Source: Streptomyces sp. APSN-46.1
GTDB taxonomy: Bacteria; Actinomycetota; Actinomycetes; Streptomycetales; Streptomycetaceae
Reading direction: 5' to 3'
Length of the DNA stretch: 64,000 nt
Assembly (NCBI RefSeq): GCF_022815725.1
Contig: NZ_JALGRF010000006.1
Coordinates: forward strand, 1-64,000
Below, piece after piece: positions 16,608 through 24,457 of the stretch (positions within the stretch are counted from its first letter, which is position 1; every line of letters begins with the position of its first letter). The translations under genes were made by a program, and so were the position numbers. The notes under the pieces are model-generated. The model made no database searches. It had not been told where the DNA came from and saw only the letters and a program-made list of their open reading frames with translations.

Positions 16608-18280
16608 ACCCCTCAAGTCCGACCACCTCCGCCTATCCGGTCGTCGCCGCGAACGGGCACGTCACCTTCCTCGGTGCCGGCCCCGGCGACCCGGGTCTGC
16701 TGACCCTGCGCGCCGTCGAGGCGCTCGCGGCCGCCGACGTACTGATCGCGGAGCCCGAGGTGCTCGACGTGGTCCGTACGCATGCGCGCGCGGGTGTCGA
16801 CACGCCGCAGCTGACGATCGCTGACGAAGTGTCAGCAGCCGCCAAGGTCCCGGTGATCCGTGACGCCGCCAATCTTGTCATGGAGGCCGCGCGCTCCGGC
16901 AGGCGGGTCGTGCGTGCCGTCACGGGCGACCCCGGGCTCGACGGGAACGCGGCCCAGGAGATGCTCGCCTGTGCCACGGCGGGCATCCCCTTCGAGGTGG
17001 TGCCCGGTGTCGCGACCGCCGTCGGCGTGCCCGCGTACGCGGGTGTCCCGCTTCGTGGCGGGCCAGGCGATCAGGGCGCAGACGTGCGCTTCGTGGACGC
17101 GCGCAACGCCTCGGCGCGGTGCTGGAGCGAGGCCGGTTCGAGCGACGGCGTGCTCGTCGTCTCCGCGACGCTGGAGACGGTGTCGGCCGCGGCCGCCGAG
17201 CTGGTGAGCGCCGGGCGCAAGCCCGACACCCCGCTGACCGTGACCGTGGGCGGTACGACGACCCGGCAGCGGACGTGGTCCGCGACGCTCGGCACCATCG
17301 CCACGGTGTTCAAGCAGGGCAAGGTGCTCCCCTCCCCCGAGGGCGCCCGGCCGGTCATAGCCGTGGTCGGTGAGCACGGCGCCACCGCGCGCCGCGAGGA
17401 GCTGGCCTGGTTCGAGTCGAAGCCGCTGTTCGGCTGGCGGGTGCTCGTACCGCGCACCAAGGAGCAGGCCGCTTCGCTCTCCGACCAGCTGCGTTCGTAC
17501 GGCGCGGTGCCGCACGAGGTGCCGACCATCGCCGTGGAGCCGCCGCGCACCCCGCAGCAGATGGAGCGGGCGGTCAAGGGACTGGTGACGGGCCGCTACG
17601 AGTGGATCGCCTTCACCAGCGTGAACGCCGTGAAGGCGGTCCGCGAGAAGTTCGAGGAGTACGGGCTGGACGCCCGCGCCTTCGCGGGCATCAAGGTCGC
17701 GGCCGTGGGCGAGCAGACCGCGGCCGCGCTGGTGGAGTTCGGCGTCAAGCCGGACCTGGTGCCGAGCGGCGAGCAGTCCGCGGCCGGGCTGCTGGAGGAC
17801 TGGCCGCCGTACGACCCGGTGTTCGACCCGATCGACCGGGTCTTCCTGCCGCGCGCGGACATCGCGACCGAGACGCTGGTGGCCGGGCTGATAGAGCTCG
17901 GCTGGGAGGTGGACGACGTCACGGCGTACCGCACCGTGCGGGCCTCGCCGCCGCCGGCGGACACCCGTGAGGCGATCAAGGGGGGCGGTTTCGACGCCGT
18001 GCTCTTCACGTCGTCCTCGACCGTGCGCAACCTGGTCGGCATCGCGGGCAAGCCGCACAACGTGACCGTCATCGCCTGTATCGGGCCGGCGACGGCCAAG
18101 ACGGCGGAGGAGCACGGCCTGCGCGTGGACGTGCTCTCGCCCGAGCCGTCGGTGTCGAAGCTGGCGGAGGCGCTGGCCGAGTACGGGGCGGCGCGCCGCG
18201 ACGCGGCCAAGGAGGCCGGGGAGACGGTGTTCCGGCCGAGCGAGCGCCGGCCGGGCGCGCGGCGTCGTCGTACGACGTGA
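16604..18280 (+). CDS. hemD: Bifunctional uroporphyrinogen-III C-methyltransferase / synthase
   Basis: 558 aa fusion. Residues about 16-250 are a CobA/CysG-type SAM methyltransferase (VTFLGAGPGDPGLLTLRAVEAL, AVTGDPGLDGNAAQEM), although its second half is less typical. Residues about 265-520 are uroporphyrinogen-III synthase (GWRVLVPRTKEQAASL, WIAFTSVNAVKAV, AVGEQTAAAL, VLFTSSSTVRNL). This closes the ring and may lead to siroheme or cobalamin. The start is an unusual TTG at 16604, fixed by the four-base overlap with hemC and GGGGGAG ahead. The Arg-rich tail looks disordered. Confidence 0.93.
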   Translation: MNPSSPTTSAYPVVAANGHVTFLGAGPGDPGLLTLRAVEALAAADVLIAEPEVLDVVRTHARAGVDTPQLTIADEVSAAAKVPVIRDAANLVMEAARSGRRVVRAVTGDPGLDGNAAQEMLACATAGIPFEVVPGVATAVGVPAYAGVPLRGGPGDQGADVRFVDARNASARCWSEAGSSDGVLVVSATLETVSAAAAELVSAGRKPDTPLTVTVGGTTTRQRTWSATLGTIATVFKQGKVLPSPEGARPVIAVVGEHGATARREELAWFESKPLFGWRVLVPRTKEQAASLSDQLRSYGAVPHEVPTIAVEPPRTPQQMERAVKGLVTGRYEWIAFTSVNAVKAVREKFEEYGLDARAFAGIKVAAVGEQTAAALVEFGVKPDLVPSGEQSAAGLLEDWPPYDPVFDPIDRVFLPRADIATETLVAGLIELGWEVDDVTAYRTVRASPPPADTREAIKGGGFDAVLFTSSSTVRNLVGIAGKPHNVTVIACIGPATAKTAEEHGLRVDVLSPEPSVSKLAEALAEYGAARRDAAKEAGETVFRPSERRPGARRRRTT

Positions 18281-18297
18281 CCTGATGTGAGTGGTGT

Positions 18298-18324
18298 GGG
18301 CCCGGGCGCTGAGCGCCCGGGCCC
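18298..18324 (+). terminator. Perfect inverted repeat between hemD and hemB
   Basis: A 13-bp arm GGGCCCGGGCGCT at 18298-18310 meets its exact complement at 18312-18324 across a single base. It starts 17 bases after hemD. It may end the rex-hemACD transcript or thin it before hemB. Confidence 0.65.
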
Positions 18325-18370
18325 TACCCTTGTCAGGACTGCTGTCGATGCTCGAAGAGGCGACTACAAG

Positions 18371-19372
18371 ATGAGCGCGTACGGATCCTTCCCCGGCTCG
18401 CGGCCCCGGCGGCTGCGCACCACCCCGGCGATGCGGCGGATGGTCGCGGAGACCCGGCTGCACCCCTCGGACCTGATCCTCCCGGCCTTCGTGCGGGAGG
18501 GCATCAGCGAGCCCCTGGCCATCTCGGCGATGCCGGGCGTGGTCCAGCACACCCGGGACACACTGCGGAAGGCCGCCGTGGAGGCGGTGGAGGCGGGCGT
18601 CGCGGGCATCATGCTCTTCGGCGTCCCGGCCGACGAGAACAAGGACGCGCTGGGCACGGCGGGCACGGAGCCGGACGGGATCCTCCAGGTCGCGATCCGC
18701 GACGTGAAGGCGGAGGTCGGCGACGACCTCGTCATCATGTCGGACCTGTGCCTGGACGAGTACACCGACCACGGCCACTGCGGGGTGCTGGACGAGCACG
18801 GCCGCGTCGACAACGACGCGACGCTGGAGCGGTACGCGGAGATGGCCCAGGTCCAGGCCGACGCCGGCGTCCACGTGGTCGGCCCGAGCGGCATGATGGA
18901 CGGCCAGGTCGGCGTCGTCCGCGACGCGCTGGACGAGACGGGCCACGAGGACGTCTCGATCCTCGCGTACACGGCGAAGTACTCCTCCGCCTTCTACGGG
19001 CCGTTCCGCGAGGCCGTCGCCTCCTCGCTCCAGGGCGACCGCAAGACGTACCAGCAGGACCCGGCGAACGCGCGCGAGTCGCTGCGCGAGCTGGCGCTGG
19101 ACCTGGAGGAGGGCGCGGACATGGTCATGGTCAAGCCGGCCGGGCCCTACCTCGACATCCTGTACCGGGTCGCGCAGGCCGTGGACGTACCGGTGGCCGC
19201 GTACCAGATCAGCGGCGAGTTCGCGATGATCGAGGCGGCCGCGGAGAAGGGCTGGATCGAGCGCGACCGCGCCATCCTGGAGGCCCTGCTCGGCATCAAG
19301 CGGGCGGGCGCGGACACGATCCTGACCTACTGGGCGACCGAGGTCGCGGGCTGGCTGAACCAGAAGCGGTAG
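18371..19372 (+). CDS. hemB: Porphobilinogen synthase (5-aminolevulinate dehydratase)
   Basis: 333 aa from ATG 18371 (GAAGAGG ahead); a start at 18287 would read through the inverted repeat. Condenses two 5-aminolevulinates to porphobilinogen. RRLRTTPAMRRMVAE, LPAFVREG, MSDLCLDEYTDHGHCGVL (metal-site region), YTAKYSSAFYGPFREA (first Schiff-base Lys) and MVKPAGPYLDI (active-site Lys) are present. The gap to hemD is 90 bases, so it may be expressed with the operon at lower level. Confidence 0.95.
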   Translation: MSAYGSFPGSRPRRLRTTPAMRRMVAETRLHPSDLILPAFVREGISEPLAISAMPGVVQHTRDTLRKAAVEAVEAGVAGIMLFGVPADENKDALGTAGTEPDGILQVAIRDVKAEVGDDLVIMSDLCLDEYTDHGHCGVLDEHGRVDNDATLERYAEMAQVQADAGVHVVGPSGMMDGQVGVVRDALDETGHEDVSILAYTAKYSSAFYGPFREAVASSLQGDRKTYQQDPANARESLRELALDLEEGADMVMVKPAGPYLDILYRVAQAVDVPVAAYQISGEFAMIEAAAEKGWIERDRAILEALLGIKRAGADTILTYWATEVAGWLNQKR

Positions 19373-19440
19373 GCCGCCACCGGCCCGGACTCGGGGTCCA
19401 CCCGCCCGAGTGCCGGGCCGCCCCCGCACGCGGCGTCGGC

Positions 19441-19650
19441 CTGCCCCGCCTGCTGAGTCAGACGGCTCCGGGTCTGAACGGGGGAAGTTCGCCCGCTTCT
19501 TCGCGTCGGGACGCGGTCGGGCCGACGTTCGGGGACCGTCCCAACACGACGGGTCCCGGCGTGGACGCGTGGGTGGTCGCGGCCGTCAACCCGACCGCGC
19601 AGGACCGCACCCTGAGTGCCTGGGCCGTCTGCGTCGACGCCGCGGAATGA
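19441..19650 (+). pseudogene. Remnant of a secreted-protein gene (3' end)
   Basis: The frame ending at TGA 19648-19650 reads VGPTFGDRPNTTGPGVDAWV and then AVNPTAQDRTLSAWAVCVD. This resembles the C-terminal end of exported streptomycete proteins, where an NPT..A.T...W/YAVC motif closes a beta domain. No start codon, signal peptide or conserved upstream part is seen. I read it as a decayed gene fragment filling most of the 380-base gap after hemB. Confidence 0.45.
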
Positions 19651-19690
19651 CCCCGAACGGCGGCGGCGAACCCCTCCTAGCCTGACACTG

Positions 19691-19709
19691 TCTAGAAGAT
19701 AGTTCTAGA
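19691..19709. promoter_or_regulatory. Palindrome TCTAGAA-N5-TTCTAGA
   Basis: Perfect 7-bp arms around GATAG, AT-rich against a GC-rich background, ending 43 bases before the next start codon. It looks like an operator for a dimeric repressor; the regulator is unknown. Confidence 0.6.
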
Positions 19710-19752
19710 AAGGTCTTCCCCAACTCTCCTCGGCTGAGCCACACTTGGCCGC

Positions 19753-20247
19753 ATGACGGGTCACGAGTCCGGCTTGTCGCCGACACCTGGCGAGTTCCTG
19801 GAACACGTCCAGCGGGACGCCTTCCGGCAGGCGTGCACCACGATGCGGCTGCACGGGGCCCTGCCCCGGCGGGTCTGGGTGTTCCGCTATCCGCGGCCCG
19901 AGCCGCTCGGCTCCTTCCCCGACGCGGGGGAGTCCGAGCGCTTCCGCAGACGGCTCGGGCAGGTGGCCGCCGAAGCGGCCGTGTACGTGCGGCGGCGGCT
20001 CCGCCGGCAGGCTGGCCAGCAGCAGCAGCAGCAGGAGGGGCGGGCTGGGGGCGGGGCGGGCGCCTGCGGCCAGCGCGGGCGGGGGAGCCCGTGCCCCGCC
20101 GGGCACCCGGCTCCGCCCGGACCCGCGCCTCAAACGCCGGCGAGGCTGAATGGGCGCGCCCGGGGTCGGGAGGGGGTGGAGACCCGGGCCGGGCGACGGG
20201 GACGGCCCGGGCCCCCGCCCCCGCCCTTTCCCGTCGAGTGGCCGTAG
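19753..20247 (+). CDS. Hypothetical protein with low-complexity tail
   Basis: 164 aa. Residues 1-90 look like a genuine compact domain (LEHVQRDAFRQACTTMRLHG, RRVWVFRYPRPEPLG). No family was recognised. The rest is a run of Gln (QQQQQQ), then Gly/Pro/Arg-rich sequence that includes one copy of the dispersed repeat at 20109, translated PGPAPQTPARLNG. The repeat may have extended the reading frame past an older stop. A palindromic operator-like site precedes it. Confidence 0.55.
   Translation: MTGHESGLSPTPGEFLEHVQRDAFRQACTTMRLHGALPRRVWVFRYPRPEPLGSFPDAGESERFRRRLGQVAAEAAVYVRRRLRRQAGQQQQQQEGRAGGGAGACGQRGRGSPCPAGHPAPPGPAPQTPARLNGRARGREGVETRAGRRGRPGPPPPPFPVEWP
20109..20148 (+). repeat. Dispersed GC-rich repeat, variant copy
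   Basis: GGCTCCGCCCGGACCCGCGC followed by CTCAAACGCCGGCGAGGCTG, a slightly shortened copy of the element at 8550, lying in the coding tail of the hypothetical gene. Confidence 0.8.
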
Positions 20248-20275
20248 CGCGGAGCCGGGGGCACCCTGGAGGGAT

Positions 20276-20300
20276 AGAGGTCGACCTCTGGAGGTGATCC
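20276..20300 (+). promoter_or_regulatory. Palindrome abutting a full-length Shine-Dalgarno
   Basis: AGAGGTCGACCTCT (20276-20289) is a perfect 14-bp palindrome. It is followed at once by GGAGGTGATCC (20290-20300), 11 bases complementary to the 3' end of 16S rRNA, nine bases from the ATG. The hairpin could mask or present the ribosome site. Confidence 0.65.
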
Positions 20301-20303
20301 CTC

Positions 20304-20576
20304 ATGTCCACGCTGGTCGGGTGGCATGTGGAGCTGGAATTTACCGAGGAGGGCCACCGCACGAGCGCGGCTGCCCTGGTCAGACTCGGTGACGGCTCCG
20401 AGCTGCGGGCGCGCGGATACGCCATGCGTCACCCCTCCGACCCGGAGCAACTGCGGGTCGGCGAGGAGATCGCGGGCGCACGGGCGCTCATGGATCTCGC
20501 GTCACAGATGTTGCAGAAGGCGCACGGCGAGATCGACGAGGTGACGGGCAGGCACTCCTACCCGCTGACCCAGTGA
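20304..20576 (+). CDS. DUF1876 domain protein (dsRBD-like fold)
   Basis: 90 aa, almost entirely the DUF1876 domain: WHVELEFTEEGHRTSAAALV, ARGYAMRHPSDPEQLRVGEEIAGARALMDLASQML. The family has a double-stranded-RNA-binding-like fold and unknown function; copies are frequent in actinobacteria. The ribosome site is exceptionally strong, so high translation is expected. Its last 19 bases overlap the 3' end of the convergent DUF397 gene. Confidence 0.88.
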   Translation: MSTLVGWHVELEFTEEGHRTSAAALVRLGDGSELRARGYAMRHPSDPEQLRVGEEIAGARALMDLASQMLQKAHGEIDEVTGRHSYPLTQ

Positions 20577-20803
20577 GCCAGGTTCGTCCACGCCGAAGGG
20601 GAAAGGGTGAGGGTGGGACCGTGCGGGACTTTCGAGTCCCGCACGTGCACCTGGTCGGCCGACGGGCAGGGGGCCATCTCGACGCAGTCGCCGCCTTCGC
20701 TGCCGCTGTACGTGGACTTCCGCCAGCCGATGGCGACCTCCAGGCAGTTGCCGCCTTCGCTGCCGCTGTAGCTGGACTTGAACCACGTGAGTTCGGTGCT
20801 CAT
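20558..20803 (-). CDS. DUF397 domain protein (BldB-family type)
   Basis: 81 aa. Two tandem half-motifs are visible: WFKSSYSGSEGGNCLEVA and WRKSTYSGSEGGDCVEMA, then VRDSKVPHGPTLTLSPSAWTNLAHWV, the usual DUF397 end. Most DUF397 proteins carry one such motif. The family includes the developmental protein BldB and is typically partnered with a DUF5753 regulator. ATG overlaps the stop of the XRE gene upstream by four bases. Confidence 0.92.
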   Translation of the reverse strand: MSTELTWFKSSYSGSEGGNCLEVAIGWRKSTYSGSEGGDCVEMAPCPSADQVHVRDSKVPHGPTLTLSPSAWTNLAHWVSG

Positions 20804-21624
20804 GGATCTCCTAGCAGCCGTTTCAACAGGCCCCTGGTGTCATCGGGGTTGAGGGCCTGCGTTCGCAGCATCGCATACTTCTGAGCGAGGATGCTGACCT
20901 CGTCGAGGTCGGAGACCACAAGGCTGCCGCGCTGAGTTTCGAGGTACGCGATGTGCTGGTGGTCCGGGGTTTCCAGGAGCACGAACGGGCCATCGAGAGC
21001 GGGGTGGGTGGCTTCGTTCAGGGGCAGGACCTGGATCATCACGCCCGGCAGGCGTGAACAGTCGAGCAGGTGACGGAGCTGGTCCCGGAGGACTTCCCGG
21101 CCGCCGATCGGGCAGCTGAGGACGGGCTCCCAGATCACGAAGCTGGCCAGGATCGGCTTCTCGCGGCGCAGCACCGGCTGACGGTCGAGGCGGGCGGCGG
21201 TCTGGTCGGCGATCTCGCTCTCGGTGTAGAGCGGGAGGCGGCTGCGGAAGACCGCCTCCGCGTAGGCCTCGGTCTGGAGCAGGCCCGGGATCACCTGGTT
21301 CTGGTACGAGGACAGGGCCTGGGCCTTCTTCTCCAGGTTCATCAGCGGCTCCGCCCACGGCGGTATCACGTCCATCTGGGGCATCTTGTGCGCGGCGACC
21401 GTGAGCACGCCGGGCAGGCCCAGCTCCTGGTCCATCAGCGCCGCCACGTCGGGCATCAGGGGGCGCCTGCCCTGTTCGATCGAGGCGATGCTCTCCTCCT
21501 GGAGCCCGACCCGCCTCCCGAGTTCCTTTTGTGTCAGTCCTCTGGCGATCCGGGCGACGGCGACCTGCTCGCCGACCATCCTCATCGCCGTCGCGTTGGG
21601 CCGAGCCCTTTTCCTTGGTGGCAT
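20800..21624 (-). CDS. XRE-family regulator with DUF5753 (WhiJ-like)
   Basis: 274 aa. Residues about 17-70 are an HTH (VARIARGLTQKELGRRVGLQEESIASIEQGRR). The rest is DUF5753, including IPGLLQTEAYAEAVFRS and FVLLETPDHQHIAYLE. In Streptomyces these pair with a DUF397 protein, and often a small ATPase, in many paralogous whiJ/bldB/abaA-like sets affecting development or antibiotic output. Translationally coupled to DUF397 downstream, divergent from the ATPase gene. Confidence 0.9.
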   Translation of the reverse strand: MPPRKRARPNATAMRMVGEQVAVARIARGLTQKELGRRVGLQEESIASIEQGRRPLMPDVAALMDQELGLPGVLTVAAHKMPQMDVIPPWAEPLMNLEKKAQALSSYQNQVIPGLLQTEAYAEAVFRSRLPLYTESEIADQTAARLDRQPVLRREKPILASFVIWEPVLSCPIGGREVLRDQLRHLLDCSRLPGVMIQVLPLNEATHPALDGPFVLLETPDHQHIAYLETQRGSLVVSDLDEVSILAQKYAMLRTQALNPDDTRGLLKRLLGDP

Positions 21625-21657
21625 GAACGTGAACTCCCCACCTGCGTCCGCGAAATA

Positions 21658-21700
21658 CCCGTACCAACCCGTACTGGAAGTCCGGTACGGGTTGCCGTAC
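21658..21700. promoter_or_regulatory. Operator-like half-sites between XRE and ATPase genes
   Basis: AACCCGTAC (21666-21674) and its exact complement GTACGGGTT (21685-21693) are spaced by 10 bases. Further CCGTAC half-sites occur at about 21659 and 21695. The position between two divergent genes suggests autoregulation by the XRE protein. Confidence 0.6.
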
Positions 21701-21735
21701 TGCTCACGCTAGTCACGGACCGCGACGATCGTCTC

Positions 21736-22140
21736 GTGAACGTGAATACTCAACCCGCCTTGATGCGGGACCGGTTCTATCCGCGCAGTCGTCAAACGGT
21801 GCCTGCTGCCAGGGAGTTCACCGGGGTGACACTTGACGCGTGGGGTGTCACATCGCGCCGGGACGACGTGTTGCTCTGCGTGAGCGAGCTGGCGACCAAC
21901 GCCGTGCTGCACGGCGTACCGCCCGGCCGGGGCTACCGGCTGCGGCTGCTGCGGTTCGAGGACGTCGTACGGGTGGAGGTGCACGACAGCGGCGACGGCA
22001 GGCCCCGGGTCGCGGACCGCGATGTCGCGGCCGAGCGGGGGCGGGGGCTGCTGCTGGTCACGGCGGTCGCGGACCGGTGGGGGGTCGGGCCGCGGTCGCC
22101 CGGAAAGATCGTCTGGTGCGAATTCACCCAGATGCCCTGA
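21736..22140 (+). CDS. ATP-binding protein, SpoIIAB/RsbW-like
   Basis: 134 aa from GTG 21736 (ATG 21763 is an alternative; no clear ribosome site for either). The GHKL ATPase N-box is CVSELATNAVLHGVPP, followed by VEVHDSGDGRPRV (G1 box) and ERGRGLLLVTAVADRWG (G2 box). Such single-domain proteins are anti-sigma kinases or their relatives. With the divergent XRE and DUF397 genes it completes a three-part cassette. Confidence 0.85.
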   Translation: MNVNTQPALMRDRFYPRSRQTVPAAREFTGVTLDAWGVTSRRDDVLLCVSELATNAVLHGVPPGRGYRLRLLRFEDVVRVEVHDSGDGRPRVADRDVAAERGRGLLLVTAVADRWGVGPRSPGKIVWCEFTQMP

Positions 22141-22259
22141 CAGGACCCGACCGCCGGGCCGGCGTTGGAGTCCGGCCGCCGAACTCCCCCCACACTCCTG
22201 CCTCTACGCTTGTCGCCGGTTGATGAAGGGCGAACAGCAGCAATGGAACGGAGCGTGCG

Positions 22260-23984
22260 ATGACGACGGGGGAAGCGAATGGCGGAGAGCTGATAGGCAA
22301 GGTCCTCGGGGGGCGTTACCGGGTGACTTCCGTCATCGGGCGTGGCGGCATGGGAGTGGTCGCCCGGGCGGTGGACGAACTGCTGAACCGAGAGGTCGCC
22401 GTCAAGGTCCTGCGAGCCTTCACCGACGCCGCCGCAGGCGAACTGGCCGATCTGCGGACCCGGATGCAGCGGGAGGCGCAGGCCGCCGCCCGAATACGGC
22501 ACAGCGGCGTGGTCACCGTGCACGACGTGACCGAGGAGCAGGGCCTGCCGGTCATCGTCATGGAACTCGTCGAGGGGACCTCGCTCGACGGCCTGCTGAT
22601 GGAGCGCGGCACTCTGGAGCCGCACGAGGCGGCGGCGATCGGCGCCAAGCTGATGGACGCGCTCGACGCCGCGCACCGGGCCGGCGTACTGCATCGGGAC
22701 GTCAAGCCGGCGAACGTGCTGCTGGAGCACGGTGGGAGGGTCGTTCTCACCGATTTCGGCATCGCCACCATGGAAGACTCCGGCGACGAGGCCATGGCCA
22801 AGCTGACCCGCAGCGGTGCCATCGTCGGCTCTCTCGACTACCTGCCACCGGAGCGCGCGCAGGGCAGGGAGCCCGGGCCCGCGTCGGACATCTGGTCGCT
22901 CGGCATGACGCTGTACGCGGCTGTGGAGGGCATTTCGCCGTTCCGTCGCACTTCCGCGTGGTCCACGTTGTCGGCCATCGTCACCGATCCACTGCCGGAG
23001 CCCCGCAGGGCGGGACCACTCACGCCGGTGCTCCAGGCGCTGATGGCGAAGGAACCGGAGGACCGGCCCACCGCGGACCAGGCGCGCGCCATGCTGGAAC
23101 GCGTCGCCGCGAACCGCCCGGCGTCGCCCGCCGCACCCGCCGCCGCGGCTCCCGCCCCCGCTCCCACCGCCGCTCCCACTCCCACGGTGGGTCCCGGGGC
23201 CGCGGCCGCCGTCGCACCGCCCCCCGGGTTCGGCCCCCCGCTGTTCCCCCAGCCCACCCCGCAGCCTCAGCCCCCGTATGCCGGTTACCCTCAGCCCGGC
23301 GCCGCACCGGTCGCGGGCCCCGCCGGAGTCCCCGGTCCCGAAACGAGCCGCTCCGCAGCCCGCCGCGCACGGCGCAGCAGCCGCACCCTCATCGCATCAG
23401 CGGTCGCCGTCGCGCTCCTCGCCGCAGGCGCCGGAATCACCTACGCCCTGACGTCCCAAGAGGGCGGCAAGACCGCGGACGGTGCGCAGGCGACGCCGGC
23501 CGGCGCCGGCTCCCCGGCGGGCAGCGCCACGTCGTCCGCCGGTTCTCCGGGCGCGTCCTCGCAGCCGTCTCCCTCGGGCAAGAACAAGGTGACGGTTCCC
23601 ACGACGACGCCCGGCAACGGCGGTGGCAAGCCGGCGGCGAGCCCGTCCGCCTCTCCGGAGACCAAGCCCAGTTCCACGGTGAAGCCCAGTTCCACGGTGA
23701 AGGAGCCCACCCCGGTGTCGACGGCGTGCACCGGCTGGGCTCACGAGAACCGCAGCAACGGCTTCGGCTACCTCGTCGACAACTCCCACTTCTACACCGG
23801 GCCGTACGCGGAGTGCAGTTACGTGACCGTGGTCAAGACCGGCGTGAAGGTCTTTTACCACTGCTACATCACCAACGCCCATGGCAACAAGTGGATCTAC
23901 GCCCGTATCGACGGCACGAACACCGAAGGCTGGATGTCCAGTACCCACATCACCCGGCAGAGCGGCACACTGGCCCGCTGCTAA
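22260..23984 (+). CDS. Transmembrane serine/threonine protein kinase with extracellular sensor
   Basis: 574 aa. The kinase domain is about residues 18-280: GRGGMG loop, K49 in VAVKVL, HRDVKPANVLL catalytic loop, DFGIA, and an activation loop with STxG-type LTRSGAIVGSLDYLPPE. A Pro/Ala-rich linker follows. One helix (LIASAVAVALLAAGAGITYAL, near 380) crosses the membrane. Outside are a Ser/Thr-rich stalk, a KPSSTV pair, and a C-terminal domain of about 85 residues with four Cys (STACTGWAHEN to LARC) resembling an SH3-like fold. The ligand is unknown. Stop codon overlaps that of the convergent SRPBCC gene. Confidence 0.92.
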   Translation: MTTGEANGGELIGKVLGGRYRVTSVIGRGGMGVVARAVDELLNREVAVKVLRAFTDAAAGELADLRTRMQREAQAAARIRHSGVVTVHDVTEEQGLPVIVMELVEGTSLDGLLMERGTLEPHEAAAIGAKLMDALDAAHRAGVLHRDVKPANVLLEHGGRVVLTDFGIATMEDSGDEAMAKLTRSGAIVGSLDYLPPERAQGREPGPASDIWSLGMTLYAAVEGISPFRRTSAWSTLSAIVTDPLPEPRRAGPLTPVLQALMAKEPEDRPTADQARAMLERVAANRPASPAAPAAAAPAPAPTAAPTPTVGPGAAAAVAPPPGFGPPLFPQPTPQPQPPYAGYPQPGAAPVAGPAGVPGPETSRSAARRARRSSRTLIASAVAVALLAAGAGITYALTSQEGGKTADGAQATPAGAGSPAGSATSSAGSPGASSQPSPSGKNKVTVPTTTPGNGGGKPAASPSASPETKPSSTVKPSSTVKEPTPVSTACTGWAHENRSNGFGYLVDNSHFYTGPYAECSYVTVVKTGVKVFYHCYITNAHGNKWIYARIDGTNTEGWMSSTHITRQSGTLARC

Positions 23985-24457
23985 GCGGTCTCCCCGAGCC
24001 CCAGGCGGGCCTCCAGGCGGTTCAGTGCGTCCGCGAGTTCGGCCGCCGTGCCGAGGGGGACGATCGCCGCGCGGCCCGGGACGCGGACGCCGCCCGTCAG
24101 GGCCACGCGGGTGCCGCCGCCCGGTTCCGGGGCGGCCGCCATGCCGATGATCAGGAACCGGCTCTGCAGCCAGCACCAGCCGGGGCGCAGGACGCCGCGG
24201 AAGTGGGCCCGCAGCCCGTACTTGCTGCGGGCCAGCGCCTCCACGCGGTCGCCGGTCATCCGCAGGACGCGGACCCGCCGCATGTCCGGCTGGAAGCGCC
24301 CGAACTCGCCCTCCAGGTCGGACATGAGCGCCCAGACCTCCTCGACGGGCGCCGGGAGGACCCGTTCCACCACCCGCGCGCCCCGCACGCCCGCCGCCAT
24401 GATCCGCAGCCGGCCGACCGCGCCGACCGCGTCGACCGCATCGATCGGGTACGTCAT
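23981..24457 (-). CDS. SRPBCC family protein (polyketide cyclase/START-like)
   Basis: 158 aa from ATG 24457, which overlaps the sigma-factor stop by four bases. RVVERVLPAPVEEVWALMSDLEGEFGRFQPDMRRVRVL and GWCWLQSRFLIIGMAAAPEPGGGTRVALTGGV outline the helix-grip fold that binds hydrophobic ligands. Third gene of the DUF3995-sigma-SRPBCC operon. It may be a target or sensor partner of the sigma factor; no anti-sigma factor is present. Confidence 0.8.
   Translation of the reverse strand: MTYPIDAVDAVGAVGRLRIMAAGVRGARVVERVLPAPVEEVWALMSDLEGEFGRFQPDMRRVRVLRMTGDRVEALARSKYGLRAHFRGVLRPGWCWLQSRFLIIGMAAAPEPGGGTRVALTGGVRVPGRAAIVPLGTAAELADALNRLEARLGLGETA

Noticed and set aside
16832..19429. 865-codon open frame antisense to hemD-hemB
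   Set aside because: His/Arg/Gly-rich low-complexity product opposite two well-identified genes; a shadow frame.
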